Made by a program: the position numbers and the translations under genes. A stretch of 64,000 bases of DNA from Himantopus leucocephalus (lineage: Eukaryota; Chordata; Aves; Charadriiformes; Recurvirostridae). The stretch's first letter is position 1, and the number at the start of each line of letters is the position of its first letter. Shown here one piece after another: positions 13,076 to 25,121 of the stretch. The DNA is taken from the NCBI GenBank assembly GCA_003993805.1, contig RSEF01000021.1, forward strand, positions 5,000,550-5,064,549. The letters are read 5' to 3'. The notes below the pieces were generated by a model, which had not been told where the DNA came from, ran no database searches, and saw nothing but the letters and a program-made list of their open reading frames with translations.

Positions 13076-15170
13076 CTGTCTTCACTCTGAAGGACGGAAC
13101 GTTATATGCCATGTATCTCTATCACGGTCTCAGTTGGCAAAGACAAACCATACTTCTGTTATACTTCCACAGATGGGCTCCTGAAATCTCACATCCCTGG
13201 CAGAACACTTGCTGCAGCCCATACCCTTATTCAGAGCCAGAACACAAGATTATCTCCATTACCTGCTGCAGAGCCACATCTCACCCCAAGAAGTCTGTGG
13301 ACCCACCTGGCACTCCTTGCTGCTGACAGGAGAGTATCACATCTTGGTGGATGGATGATGGAGGGAAACATAGCTATAATTACCAGTGTGTCCATGGCCA
13401 ACTCCATCTTGTCCCCAGTGATGCCAGTGGAGGGGGAAGAGGATTTAAGCAGAGAGAGAACTCCCTCTCTCTGCTCCAGTAAACATTGCTTTTAGATCCT
13501 GACCGTGCTGCTGGTGTTTATTTCCTCCTGTGCCCCCCTCCCTCCAGAGCGCTTGGCATCCCCCCCAAGCTGCTCCATAGTGCATAACTAGCATGCAGCA
13601 GCAGTAACTGAACATTCAGGGGAAGAGAGCTGCCTGTGTATTGCTGGGGTGGAAACTGGGAAGGGAGGCAGAAGCTAACACAAGTACTTACTGGGAAAAA
13701 ATCTGCATTTTATTTTGTTGAAAATTATTCTTGCATGCCTAGAGCCAGAAGCTCTGCTCTATAGACATGCTAATTATCTGGGAGTCACTGTGTGTGTGTG
13801 TGGGGCTGCTAACGCCCGCCTCTCCTTTGGGGGAACAAACAGACGGCTTTTTATTTGTGTCTCGGGTTTTTTTCCTCTGCCCTTCCCTTGTCATTCGGGC
13901 TAGTGAAGCAGATCTGCCCAAACCTCCCTCTTGCCAGAGGAGCTGCAGCAGCCCTTTCCTGAAACACTCCGTGGGTGGAAAATGCATAACTTCTCTCTGC
14001 CCACGGGGCAAAAACCCCACACTCACAACACGCAATCTGGAGCCGCATCAGTCATGCCGACAGGACAGCACTCCGGGCTCTCTGTGTTGCTAATGCACTG
14101 CACAAGCCAAACCCTCCAAGAACTAACCCATCCAAAAATCCTGCACATGCACCCTTTCTCTCCTCAGTCTTCAATAAAATCTTCCTTCCCCACTGCAAAT
14201 GCTCACTCCATCCCCATCTTCATCCTCAAGTTTGTGACTTTCCGCTTCTTTCCAAACGCAGCTCCATTCATCCATACTTCTTGCTCCTGGCAGATACCAC
14301 TCTGCAACCTCACCAAAATTCTCCTTTCTCCATCTTGCATTTCCACATACCACACCCCACAAACCTCTTCTTTACCCCTTTTTAGATACTGTCACACAGT
14401 GTTTTTCACTCTACACATCATTCAGACACCACTCCCCTCTTCAGGTTCCTATCAACCAAGCCTGCCGTACTTATTTACAAGCCTTCCTGACTATAGCTCG
14501 CTCAGTTGTCCTAATTATCTACTCTCTCACACATTCTTCCCTATTTTTTCCCTCACTAGCTGATTACCTTCCCATGTGTGTATATTTACCTCCTACAAAC
14601 CCATTTAGTTTCTCACGCACACGGCTCAGGCTTGCAGGACCTAGCTGTTGCTGTCCTTAGTGATCTAAACAGCTGGGCACAACACCAATTGTAGAATCTC
14701 TTGGCCCATCAGAAACCCAGAGGATGTATCTGTGAAATCAGCCAGGTTTGAGGCAGCCGAACTGAACTACACCCAATCTCTCAATGCAGTTTTTTTCTGC
14801 CAGCCAGGAGCCTGAAAGTGGTAAGAGCTGAGACAGGAGCACCTATCCCTCCCAGGGGATTTTCCCTAGAGCATCAAAAACTGACCAGCAGAGGAATGGA
14901 GGCAGACAGAAAACATTTCCCTTTTCCTCCTTATTTGTAAGGATACTTTTACCCTCTCCCAAACTACTAAAGAAGGTGACCTCACCGTATTTTCCTTGTC
15001 AGCCTCTCTACTCACATACAGGTTAATACCCCAAGACCCTTCCAACACCCTTTAACTCTGGCAAACATTGTATCAAAACCAAACAAGCCATTATTTTTTT
15101 AAAAATTCACAAAAGCCTATCACTATGGCAAGCAAGCTTCAGACCAGATGTCTGAGGTCAGTGGGGGTGG
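13076..15170. other. Intergenic stretch, including a G-poor tract
   Basis: Apart from the possible LTR fragment there is a GT run at about 13788-13801 and a block of complex sequence at 13760-14095. From 14095 to 14640 the plus strand is strongly pyrimidine-rich and G-poor, which explains the long open frame there (13931-14563). No gene was recognised. Confidence 0.45.
13430..13560 (+). mobile_element. Possible LTR fragment (R/U5-like)
   Basis: A TTTAA box (13443-13448) is followed at once by a perfect 9-bp stem with a 6-nt loop (13450-13458 with 13465-13473), then AGTAAA and a segment reading GACCGTGCTGCTGGTGTTTATTTCC. This order (TATA-like box, hairpin leader, poly(A)-like signal, T/C-rich U5) resembles a retroviral LTR. 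No TG...CA ends, primer-binding site or internal genes were identified, so it may be coincidental. Confidence 0.25.
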
Positions 15171-15216
15171 GGAGAGGAAAGGGAGGGAGGGAGGGAAGGA
15201 AGGAAGGGAAAGAAAC
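15171..15216 (+). repeat. Purine microsatellite (GGGA/GGAA)n
   Basis: Uninterrupted purine tract made of GGGA and GGAA units, following GTGGGGGTGGGG. Confidence 0.85.
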
Positions 15217-15249
15217 GTTGGAAAGACAGAAAAACAGAAAATTGTCTTG

Positions 15250-15430
15250 AGGCCCAGGTCCCAGAATGGGACTCAGAACCCCCCAAACTCTTCTCCCAGC
15301 AATTCACTGGAAGGCCATAGGCAATTCAATTCACTTCTTTGTGCCCCGTTTCCCCATCTAAAATGACAATGATCATCACTCCTGCCTAAGGCAGAATGAA
15401 GGTTAATATTTGAAGAGTGCTCTAAGACAT
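15250..15430 (+). mobile_element. MIR-like SINE
   Basis: Shows CAATTCAATTCACTTCTTTG then TGCCCCGTTTCCCCATCTAA, AATGACAATGATCATCACTC, and the MIR tail-like GAAGGTTAATATTTGAAGAG. Order and spacing agree with MIR. Confidence 0.6.
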
Positions 15431-16325
15431 TTTTCAAAATATTATTAGGAGTTTCTGTCCCTGATGCCTTTTGGGAAAACTGTGACCAAGTGATATATGG
15501 AAACTGAACATTCTCAAGAAGTACTAAGGCCAGCTTCCTTGCTGCTTAGCTTGTCCACACTCTGGCGATGCTTCAAATAATATGCGTATGGAGATGCACG
15601 CTTGACTTGTATACCGTTTGCTGACACTCAGACAATGTGTGCATATGCACGCACAAAACATTAGGGCTGAACCAGGTTTCTAGTTGTTTGCCCATTCACC
15701 ACAGTGTCTTTCATGCTTATCTTTTTGCTTGATGCCCTTTGCCAGAAAATCACCTGCAACACACTGACAAGACTGAGCCAAACTAAGGGACAGGAAGAGG
15801 CAGAGACCTTTTCCCATCCATGCCCACAGGCTCCACCCCAGCTGGAGCTGTTTTATGGCAGCGTATGGTAGAGTTTCCTCATTCCTTGCTGGCCTGAGCA
15901 CCAACACTGAAGGAAAAAGAGTCTAATGAGAGCTCTGGCTGCCTTGCAAGAGGAGATTTACATTTTACAGAAGCAAAAGCAATGCCCACTTCACAGCAAG
16001 AATGCCCCACTTGTTTCACTGCTATGAACTGCCCTACCATGGGGGAAAATCCCATTCTTTCTCTAGCTCACCCAGTGCAAAGGAGAGGTACTGCTAAAGA
16101 CAGAGAAATACAGCACAGGGCGCAGAAGTCCAGCTCATCTCCTCGAGTCAGAGACTGAAGCCTCATCTTAAGAGCTGATGTCCATGCCCACCTGCCAGCT
16201 GTGAGAAGGCTGCCTGGGAGGAATGGTCTTTGAACCATCTCAGCAGGGTGCTGGCTGAGGTGGGAGCGGAGGGGGAAGGAGCGAGACCCACATCAGGTAC
16301 CATGCCACCTGCAAAGCACCCTGCC
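15431..16325. other. Intergenic stretch up to the assembly gap
   Basis: No gene, RNA or clear repeat was recognised. Ends at the N run. Confidence 0.5.
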
Positions 16326-16425
16326 NNNNNNNNNNNNNNNNNNNNNNNNNNNNNNNNNNNNNNNNNNNNNNNNNNNNNNNNNNNNNNNNNNNNNNNNNNN
16401 NNNNNNNNNNNNNNNNNNNNNNNNN
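16326..16425. other. Assembly gap, 100 Ns
   Basis: Exactly 100 N characters, the usual placeholder for a gap of unknown size. The two flanks are not copies of each other. Confidence 0.99.
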
Positions 16426-17065
16426 AAGAACCACCTGACAGAGCCCAATAGCATGCGGCAGTGAAACAGAAAAAGAAAGGAGCTGAGTGAGATGTTTTGT
16501 GGGCTGCTGCTGATTCCGGGGAGTCCTGCCCTATTTTATTTTCCATGAGCAGCCCCCAGCAATCTCATTTTCAGTCACTGACTTTCCCCCTTTCCCCCAA
16601 CGCACCCCCAGGGAGGACTCTCAGCGATGGCTGGGGGCAACCCAAACCGTCACACAAACAAGAGGTCTCTCTGATAACTGCCTTTTTCTGTAGTTTTCCT
16701 CTTTGACATGCATATTCCGTTCGGAGAAACCCCCTCTCCCCTCCCACGCTCTCACCCGCGCCATCTGGTTACGGTTTGCACCATGACGCGCTTCCTCTGT
16801 GGTTTATTTGCTTTTTTTAGCCAAACCCAAGAGAGGGAGAGAAATACCCTGTTTGCTTTGGGGATGAACTACCCACCCCCCTACACACATTTACTTTATT
16901 TATTATAGAGGTTTTGTGTGGCGGGTTAGAGGAAGGTTGGGCTTTCCTTTTGTTTTTGTTTTTTTCCCCCCATGAAGCTAATAAATGGGCTCCTCACAGC
17001 ATCTGCTGTAGATTATGAAAAGCTTTATGAGGTTGTTGATTTTGAAAAACATTGTCAGGTGATAA
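16426..17065. other. Complex unique sequence, candidate conserved non-coding element
   Basis: Non-repetitive sequence with a TGACATGCATATTCCG block (about 16704-16719) that has TEAD- and octamer-like cores, a RUNX-like TGTGGTTT (about 16799), and TAATAAATGG (about 16979-16988). No coding potential was recognised. Regulatory function is inference. Confidence 0.3.
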
Positions 17066-17280
17066 GGCAATGTGATCTAGCGGTTTGAGTGGGAGGGAGG
17101 CCAGGGGAGGGCAGAATCAGAGCACCTGGCATCCGCAGTCACTCTGTGCCTCAGTGTCCCCATCACAGAAACAGGATTAATTTGTGCCTGTCACTGGAGC
17201 ACTGGTGAGGGCCTGGCTTCTGTAAAGTACTTCACACACAAAGTATTCTAGGGACGCTAAATATTTGTAGTGCTTACACC
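17066..17280 (+). mobile_element. MIR SINE, nearly full length
   Basis: Begins ATGTGATCTAGCGGTTTGAG, like the MIR start (box A-like tRNA-derived head). It continues with CACTCTGTGCCTCAGTGTCC, CCATCACAGAAACAGGATTA, a GCCTGTCACTGGAGCACTGG region, and ends with TTCTGTAAAGTACTTCACAC. Order, spacing and about 200-bp length fit MIR well. Confidence 0.7.
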
Positions 17281-17344
17281 CCTGAATTATGCAACAGGCA
17301 CAGAAATGCAAAGACTGCCAGCTCGTCACTGATGCAGGCCAGTA

Positions 17345-17440
17345 ACGCTCATAGATTTTAAGGCAGAAGGGCAGACTGGTGACTGTCTACCTTCCCAGTC
17401 CGACTTAGCATGAGAGATGAACCCACAGAGCCTGGCCCAG
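17345..17440 (+). mobile_element. Ancient amniote CR1/L3-like interspersed repeat fragment
   Basis: TCATAGATTTTAAGGCAGAAG then GGCAGACTGGTGACTGTCTA resembles the widespread amniote element with TCATAGATTTTAAGGCCAGAAGG followed by a GATCATCTAGTC-like segment. The family name is uncertain. Confidence 0.4.
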
Positions 17441-20400
17441 ACTGCTACAGTGAGCACAGCAGGAAAGAGGACCTAAGCCACCTAGCTCCCAGCCCCATAC
17501 TCAGCCCTCCAAAGTATGCTTTATTTTACAGCAGGCACACAAAGAGAAGCTTTAAGTATTGCTTTGTCCTGGGTTTTAACAGCTGACTTCTGCAATCGCT
17601 AAACATTCCCACTCAGTTCATACTCCAAGGCTCTGCTCTTACACAGCCCACTATTTCTCCAGGAACAACACAGATGCTGTTGGTCTTCATCAAATATGTT
17701 TACAGCTTATATAGTCATTCACTAAAAATCTTCCTCTTCCATGGCTTACCCCATTTACACAAGGGCCTTATCACAGAAGAGAGACTCCTCCTCTTTGGAT
17801 AGATTCTTACATAGCAGGGATGACTCCATTAGGAGTCATCTCCACTTTCACTAGGTGGAAGCTGGTCCCACAGCGTGATGTACTTCTGCAAAGGGATGCA
17901 GGAGTCTTGCAGCTTTCCCTAGCCTACCTTCTGACTGGCTTCGTAATTTCCAGCAAGCATTTCAAACTTTGCCTGGGTCACAGCCACTTTGCCAAACGTG
18001 TGCATGTGCGCACACAGCCCATTAATCCTCTTTGCTCCAGACTTGATTTAATTTAACATTAGGTTTGGATGAGTAATTTTATCCTGCAACACAATTCAAG
18101 GTGATAGATGAGACTACAAGCAGGTGATAGCCCAAGCTTGACTCCCCCCCTTGCTTTCCCTCCTGAGAAAGCGTAGTTGGCCAGGTTGCATGAAGAGATT
18201 TACTGCTGCTCCAAAGTGGGGCTTCTGCTGGGGAGAGCAAAGGAACAGAGATTGCAACTCTCATGAAAGGCTGGACAGGAGGAAGGGGCAGGGGGGGCAG
18301 ACTGGTGAGCCAAAGCCCAAGCAGAATGGCTAGGATCCAGGGAACAGCAAATTGAAGCACCAACTTTCCCCCCTCAGGCCACCCCTCTTGCACAGATTAA
18401 CTCTTCGGAGGCCAGTCTTACAAGAGAGACAATTTCACATTTCCTCTGTGTGTGTGTGTGCACACACACGCATGCGTACACCGGTCTGCTTGGCAAATGG
18501 AAAAAAGGAAGCCGGGGCTATACTGACATGGGATGAGACTTCCACTGAAAACTCCTCTGTCTCCACTCCGCTGGTAGACAAAGTCTCTGTAATCAGATGG
18601 ATGGACCTCAGAGTATGCTTCAAGTAGCCTGTCTGCCATCAAATTAATGAGGTACAAGAGCAATTCCAAGAAATGATGGCAAAGGTGTCCCCATTCCTTT
18701 CCGAGGCTGACCTGTAGACCCTGTTAATGCCAAGTGATCAGGCAGGGCCTGCACTAGGGTGTTGCAATGGGGAAAGTCATGTGTCAGTCCTTTCCAAGCT
18801 GAAATGCCATCTCCTTTTCAAACGGATGCTGGCACCATCTCTTGAGATACAACTGTATAAACAGTCATTCCAGCAGCAACCCTCACTAGCTGACAGGTTA
18901 CAACAGTATGTGAGGGCCAGCCTACCCAGACAGAAACCTAAGGTGCCGTCGTCGTTTGTAGTTAACACTGGGGAAAAGCATCAGCCCCACCAGCCTGCAG
19001 CAAGGTAGGAGTGAATAGCCAGTCTTTATAGCTTACTGTTAGCATGTCTTAGTTTTGTTGTGGATGTTAGTTCCACCTATGCTTAAAATACTGAAAAACA
19101 GTCTGTACAACAGAGAATGGACATTTAATAAGGCATGCCCGCTCAACTTCTGGATGGAAACTCAAAGACCCACTTGTTAAATGAATGATGTGTTAATTGT
19201 TACTAAACTTGAAAGTAATCATGGAATTGGCAGAGCACAGAAGAGAATGAGAGCAAAATCAGTGCCTTGTATGACTTTCTAGCATTGACTTTTTGTGCTG
19301 TACAGATGATGCTGGAGTCCTTTGGATGCAAGCTAGAAAGCCCAGAAATTAAAAACAAATAGGGTCCTTGGAACATAAACTGGCACAGAGGAGAAAAACC
19401 AAAGTGAAGGAGAGCAGAGTTGCAGCTGAAAGTCTGTGTCATCTTGTGACTTTGGAAATAGATGGAAGATTCGCTGCAGAAGAAAGATGAGCAGTGGCAG
19501 GCAGATCCCAAGAGGCCACCAGGGGTATGTGCCAGCCTCTGAGCTGAAGGAACAAAACATGGACACATGGGCCATGGCCTTACGTGCAACGTGTTGAGAG
19601 CATCACCGTGGAGTTGAAAGTAAGAGTCATGTTGGTGTTTGGCAGATGGCAAAGTAAATTCAAGACTCTTCAGATTTTCAAGTGGAATTATATACTGGTA
19701 TGCTTTGGAACCCATAGCCTGTAAGAACTGCTTTCTTTACCTTCAGGTAAGTGTTTCTTAACAAGTGTCAGGCTCAGATGGAATGGGACCACTTTAAATA
19801 GGGGCTTTTAACCATGATGTCTTCAGGAGAAACAATATGCCCTACACACTAACAGGTCAACATACTCCATAAGAGGCACGTACTATAGGTAAATGTTTTC
19901 TAAATATTATCACTTGCCCATATAAGCATAGGATATGACCTACCAGTTATCTCCAAGATGATAAACAAAGAGCCTGGGACTGCATGTTCTGTTCCTATTT
20001 ATCAGTTGCTCTACGTGTTGTTACCTCAAACAGTCACTCGGTACACTGCACCACGCAGGTGAGACCTAGCAGGTGCTTATGATAGCGTGTAGTCATGTAG
20101 TCTCTAGAGAGTACTCATTCAAACCAAATTAGCCAACCTGACTGCCCTCTTCAACCTGAATGATATTCCAGAAGAAAACACTGCATCTGCAGCAAGACCC
20201 TAGGTATTCTGGAATCAAAACATTGATAACGATGCATTCAATGTTTTTGGTTTTTAAAATTATTTTAAAGACATGCCTTGGACCATTCCTTTCAGTCATG
20301 GTTTCCAAAGTCAGCGTCATTTTGCCACACATTTAAAACGTTGTGTTTGACTGCACACAGATATCTGTGCCAGATACAGACACTCCAGAACACAAATACA

Positions 20401-20879
20401 GGTCGTTAAACACATTCAGAGGCACTCTTCTGTGTACTTAGGCACCCGTTCATACATGTCAGGCTGAGTACCTGTGCTTATATACAATTGTGGTAGACAC
20501 ACAGAGGTAAAGTAATACAGATACATGTGTAACATATGCACACGCACAAACACACACCATGCCTTGAGACACATGTTCTCAGTCATCTAGACATACACAT
20601 CCTTTCATTTGGTTTGTGCTTCTCAGCTTTTACATCACAGAATTATTGGTACATTATCATCCTACAGTCATTTCCCTCTCAAAAGTCTGTTAGGGAGACA
20701 AGAATGATAACGGCAAACAAATGACAGAGACATTCCTCAGTTGCAAAGCTCTCTTCAAATTCCCTCTGCACATAAAGGAGCATACAAACCAGTCTTAATA
20801 ACCCAACTCATACTGTGCCTCATATCAGCAAGGCATGGGCTCATGACAGACATTTATCTAATTCACCCACAGGCAGGTG
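17441..20879. other. Intergenic stretch with no gene seen
   Basis: Holds an alternating purine-pyrimidine tract (18447-18481) and a CA-rich region near 20335-20560. No coding or RNA gene was recognised. Confidence 0.5.
18447..18481. repeat. Alternating purine-pyrimidine tract (TG)7(CA)n, potential Z-DNA
   Basis: Thirty-five bases alternate perfectly between pyrimidine and purine: (TG)7 then CACACACACGCATGCGTACAC. Positions 18452-18469 form a perfect 18-bp palindrome (GTGTGTGTG/CACACACAC). Confidence 0.85.
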
Positions 20880-20995
20880 AGCACTGACCCATATTACAGG
20901 TGAGGAAGCTGCTGCAAAGAATTGTTAAAGGTCTTGTCTAAGGTCATTCAGATAACGATTTGGTAGCAGAGACAGCAATGTTACCCGCAATCTAA
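20880..20995 (-). mobile_element. MIR-like SINE
   Basis: CCATATTACAGGTGAGGAAG, CTGCTGCAAAGAATTGTTAA and GGTCTTGTCTAAGGTCATTC, then CAGATAACGATTTGGTAGCAG, match the reverse complement of the MIR core (TTTTACAGATGAGGAAACTGAGG...TTGCCCAAGGTCACACAGC). Confidence 0.65.
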
Positions 20996-23789
20996 GCTTT
21001 GAACTCCCCTCTCCTTACCCCTCAGTACTGTAACCTCCTCTACCTCCAGCATCATATGTTCATGACCGATCACACACACACATACGTGCCTCTCAGAAGC
21101 AAAGTCAGACACTCAAACCTTTACTCAAAAAACCCCATGCACACACCCCACCCCGGTCTGGACTAGGTCAGCTAGGTCCCACCAGTTAGAAGGTGTTATG
21201 CCTGTACATAGGTGGCTCACCAGTGCCCACACAACCACCTCCTTTAGCATTCAATCGTTAAGACTCTGCAGACGTAGCAGCATCCCTGTTTCTACCACAC
21301 TATGTAAACCATAAGAGCAGACAGCCCTTCTGTGTTATTGGGGATTACTGTTTATGCCCTGTGGTGTCCTCTGAAACCAAACTCTTCCTTTGGTACCAGT
21401 GTGGTTGTCCCCATTCCTTACCCTGCAGTGCCCCTTATGGCCACCTTGGGAAAGGGTAGTCACAAGTCATAGTTGCACATGCAATCCTGGGCTAGCTTAT
21501 GTGTTTGAAACACCTTCCAAAATGCTATTCCTTTCACAAATAAGAACTACAAGATCCATTTGATAGAGAAGAATCTCCCCCCCTTTGCATTTAAACAAAA
21601 CCCCAGTATCAGCAGGTTTCCTGTCTCCCTTTTTCCAAGGGGATGTGATTCCTTCTGCTTCAGTGAACATAGAACTGGCCTACACCATTACTTGGAGTAT
21701 TCCAGAGCTTATTCACTAATATACGTAAAGTCTGAACCTAGGAATTCCTGTTTGGACAGCAGAACATTCCACCCTTTGCCCATCCAGACCCCAGTACAAG
21801 GTGTACAGTAGCCCTTTTTGACAGTACCTGCTTCATACCAGAAGCGGGGGAAACAGTTAACCCCAATTTTCACAGAAAGAGAGTGTCTCAGGTTTTTCAT
21901 GCAATGCATTCACACAGAGGAGGTCTCTAATTCACCCAAATGGATCTGAAAAGAGAAGACAGGGTATAGCCTTCAGGACCCGGTCCATTTTATTAATAAG
22001 ATAGCACAGGGAATTATTCCCTTTTCATGCATATATGTTTGCTTGCTTTTCTTTTGCCATTTTTACTGCTGAATCATACACTATCCTTTGCTAATACCTA
22101 TCTTAATTCTCTGTATTTTACCCTTCACCCTTTTTGCAGCCAGTCCTGGGTGATGCCTAGCAGCAGAACCATCACTACCCAAGTCCACCCTACCTTGTCT
22201 CTCTTGCAATAAAAGTTACAGGGGAGGGCAAGCTCTGAATTCTTAGGACGCTTCACTTGAATGACACAACATGTTTCACTAAAAGGGTACTCCAGTACAC
22301 CATGGTGATGTGCGATTCTTGACTTCCCAATTCCAGAACCAAATACTTACCTAATCTCTATCAAACAAGTAAAACATGAGAGCTGTCTGGGTTAAAGGAC
22401 ACAGATGAGGAACCAAGATGCAAAAACAATTAGGAATGTTTCCTGAAAGGTATCTGAGGGGTTGAGCCTGTTGAAAATCCTTAGCATCTGAATCTAAATG
22501 AATACATTCTTGGCAGTGAGTGGGGAGTGGAAGAAAGAAGCTTTATAAAATGAGATATTATTGATAAAACCATGCATACAAAAACAAGACATGTCATTCT
22601 GTAGTACAGATGCTAACAGCAACCTTTTTCTAAATAGTTGGCTACCAGATTAAATGGCAAATAGAGAAGTACAAATTCTGGGCAAATTCACGTTCACTTG
22701 GTATCTTTTTCAGAGCAGTTGTTAGGGTGTAACATAAGGGCTAAATTAACTGAGGTTGCTCTATGAGTTACTCTCCTTTTCTGTTAAAGAACTATAATGC
22801 CATGTGCCTTAGAGGGATGGCATGCAAATGAGTTAACATTTGCAAAGTGCCTTGAAGATAAAATGGAAGATTTACTCAAAACCTACTGAGAGGCAGAGAA
22901 AGGCATTACCAAAAATCTGACAAGACCACACAGCATGGCAGGCAGCCACTGCTATGGAGCAGCCATGGGAAAGAAGAGTTGGTGAGCAGTGGTGAGACAC
23001 TAAGTCTTGAAACCTCAATAAGCAACTTTCAAACGTTCATCCCAGCACATTTTGCAAGAGACAGGTAGGAAGATAAAACTCAACTTGTCAAAACACACAA
23101 GATCTATTGGGCTAGCACACAGGTCTGCCAGCTCCTGGCTCCATTCCTACAGCCATCTTCAAACAGGATGTTAAAGAGGTACAGTAGGAAAGACAAATAT
23201 TTTATGTTAGCAAGGGGAGAGGTGGCATGGACTTGGATGTTGCGAGGGAGAAAGGAGAGCCACAAAATAGTTAAAATGTAAAGAACATAAAGCAAGGAAG
23301 ACTAGAGGAGAGCCTGGAGAGAAGAGCAGGAAATCCGCGTATTGGGGATTCCTGTTCAGAGAGGCAGAATGATTCTCTTAGCAGCCATGTCAGCTGCAGG
23401 GCAGAGCTCTCTGCAGTCTACAGGATTCACACAGGAGAAGGGGTTAATGAGAAAGGACGAGAGAACAGCACAAATAAAATCAGAAATGACATTCTGGCCA
23501 ATGGAGCACCTCGGGGCTGGGGAAAAACCCAGAGAACTCACTTGGTTCTATTTTCTGTCCTGCCTGAGGATGAGCTCTGGGCTGAGACTTCACCTTTAAT
23601 CTCATTCCTGCATTTGAACAGAGCTGCGATGCCACAGTGAGGGTTTGTCTAAAAGCCTCTGAATGAACCCACAGTTCTTGAGAATTAATCATCCCACACA
23701 CACCCCACCAACAACTTGCAACCAGTCGTTCTTGGGATGCAGCTTCCAAGCCGATGCACCTGTCCAGAACTCTTCAAAAGAGAAAAAAG
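20996..23789. other. Intergenic stretch with no gene seen
   Basis: A possible MIR tail lies near 22820-22865 (TTAACATTTGCAAAGTGCCT). A minor CACACACACA run lies at 21070-21085. Nothing else was recognised. Confidence 0.5.
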
Positions 23790-23955
23790 GCTGTGGTTAA
23801 ATCACGGATAGGAAATCTGGCTTCAATCTCCAGCTCTCCCAGAGAATTCCTGGGTGACCTTGAGAGTCCCTAATTGCTCTGTGCCTCAGTTCTCTACCCA
23901 TAACAAAGAGGTCATTAAATAGCCATGAAATCACAGTGAAAGTTAATTAATTCAG
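23790..23955 (+). mobile_element. MIR-like SINE
   Basis: GCTTCAATCTCCAGCTCTCC, TGGGTGACCTTGAGAGTCCC, TAATTGCTCTGTGCCTCAGT, then TCATTAAATAG follow the MIR consensus order with the diagnostic TGTGACCTTGG...TCTGTGCCTCAGTT spacing. Confidence 0.65.
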
Positions 23956-24086
23956 CATTCATGAGGTCTTGATACATTAAGGGGATCGCAGAGCACATTT
24001 GAATAGAAATATCACAGCTAGCCCCACATGAGCTTGTCCATCCACACATCACAAAGCACACAAAGAGACCAGCCCAGTTCACAGAA

Positions 24087-24323
24087 GCAGCGCAGTCATG
24101 ACTGTGGCCATCCGCCCAGGCTAATTAACCCTACTTCTCAGGTAATTAGACAATTATCTTGGGTGGAGTATCTCTCTAACACACACTGTCTCTTTTCCAG
24201 GTTANGCAGCGCAGTCATGACTGTGGCCATCCGCCCAGGTTAATTAACCCTACTTCTCAGGTAATTAGACAATTATCTCGGGTGGAGTATCTCTCTAACA
24301 CACACTGTCTCTTTTCCAGGTTA
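24087..24323. repeat. 118-bp tandem duplication around a single N, probable false duplication
   Basis: 24087-24204 and 24206-24323 are the same 118-bp sequence (from GCAGCGCAGTCATGACTG to CTTTTCCAGGTTA) with only two differences: CCAGGCTAATT versus CCAGGTTAATT, and TATCTTGGG versus TATCTCGGG. The only base between them is the N at 24205. A single-N junction with two SNP-like differences points to two alleles or read ends placed side by side by the assembler. Confidence 0.9.
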
Positions 24324-25121
24324 CAATTAGCTCGTTCACAGGTAGGTAGAAGATACCTGCCTGGCGATGCACAGCATAGCGCAGACTAGACATATCCAGA
24401 GCCATTACACAGCGCATCCAGACCTGGCTCCTTTCAGGTATTCCTGCTGGAGTTGGCATAGGAGGGCTGAGCCACACATGACCAACAACGTGCTTGGTTG
24501 CTCTTCACAAAGAGGTATCTGTGGGGTTTTTTGTTCCTACTTGTTATCATTACGTTTGGTGCGGGCACTGGGGTTGTACTTATCCCAGTTAATATAAATA
24601 AAAATTGTAGGAGAAGAGACACCTGTATTGTATTGCAGAATTGTTTAAAGTGGAACAACTTAAAGATGCAGTAACCACAGGATTGATTTATTTTTTTTTT
24701 TTTTAGGTCCTTAGTCAACTACATAAAAGAAAAGGGAATGAAGGAACAGGGCAGGGGGGAACGCAAAACACATCCCCCCTTAACTGTCAAGCCACTTTGG
24801 ACCTGCAACAGGAACTTCTGTCTTTGGGATTCAAGGGAGGTAGAACAAAATCAGGAAAGTTCAGAGAATATGTACAAAATTCTCTCAGCATCCTTGAGAA
24901 AGACAATTGACCCCTTAATATGTGGCCATTTAGAATATAATCTATGTCATAAGAGTTTCAAATAGGAAATTAGAGTAGATAATAAGAAAACATGAGAAGA
25001 AATACATTTAACAATAAAGACTCTCTTAAGCCAGAAGGACACATAAATAAGAAGCAAGAAGGATGTATGCATGATTATAAGGCCTCGGTCCTTTTAAAAG
25101 AAAGTAGTAGGAAAGTTAATT
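24324..25121. other. Intergenic stretch with no gene seen
   Basis: A T run lies at about 24690-24704. No gene or clear repeat was recognised before the LINE remnant. Confidence 0.5.

Noticed and set aside
13931..14563. 210-codon plus-strand open frame
   Set aside because: Runs through a G-poor pyrimidine-rich tract where stop codons are rare; the product is low-complexity and unlike any known protein.
24028..24243. Open frame spanning the N at 24205
   Set aside because: Created by the false duplication join.
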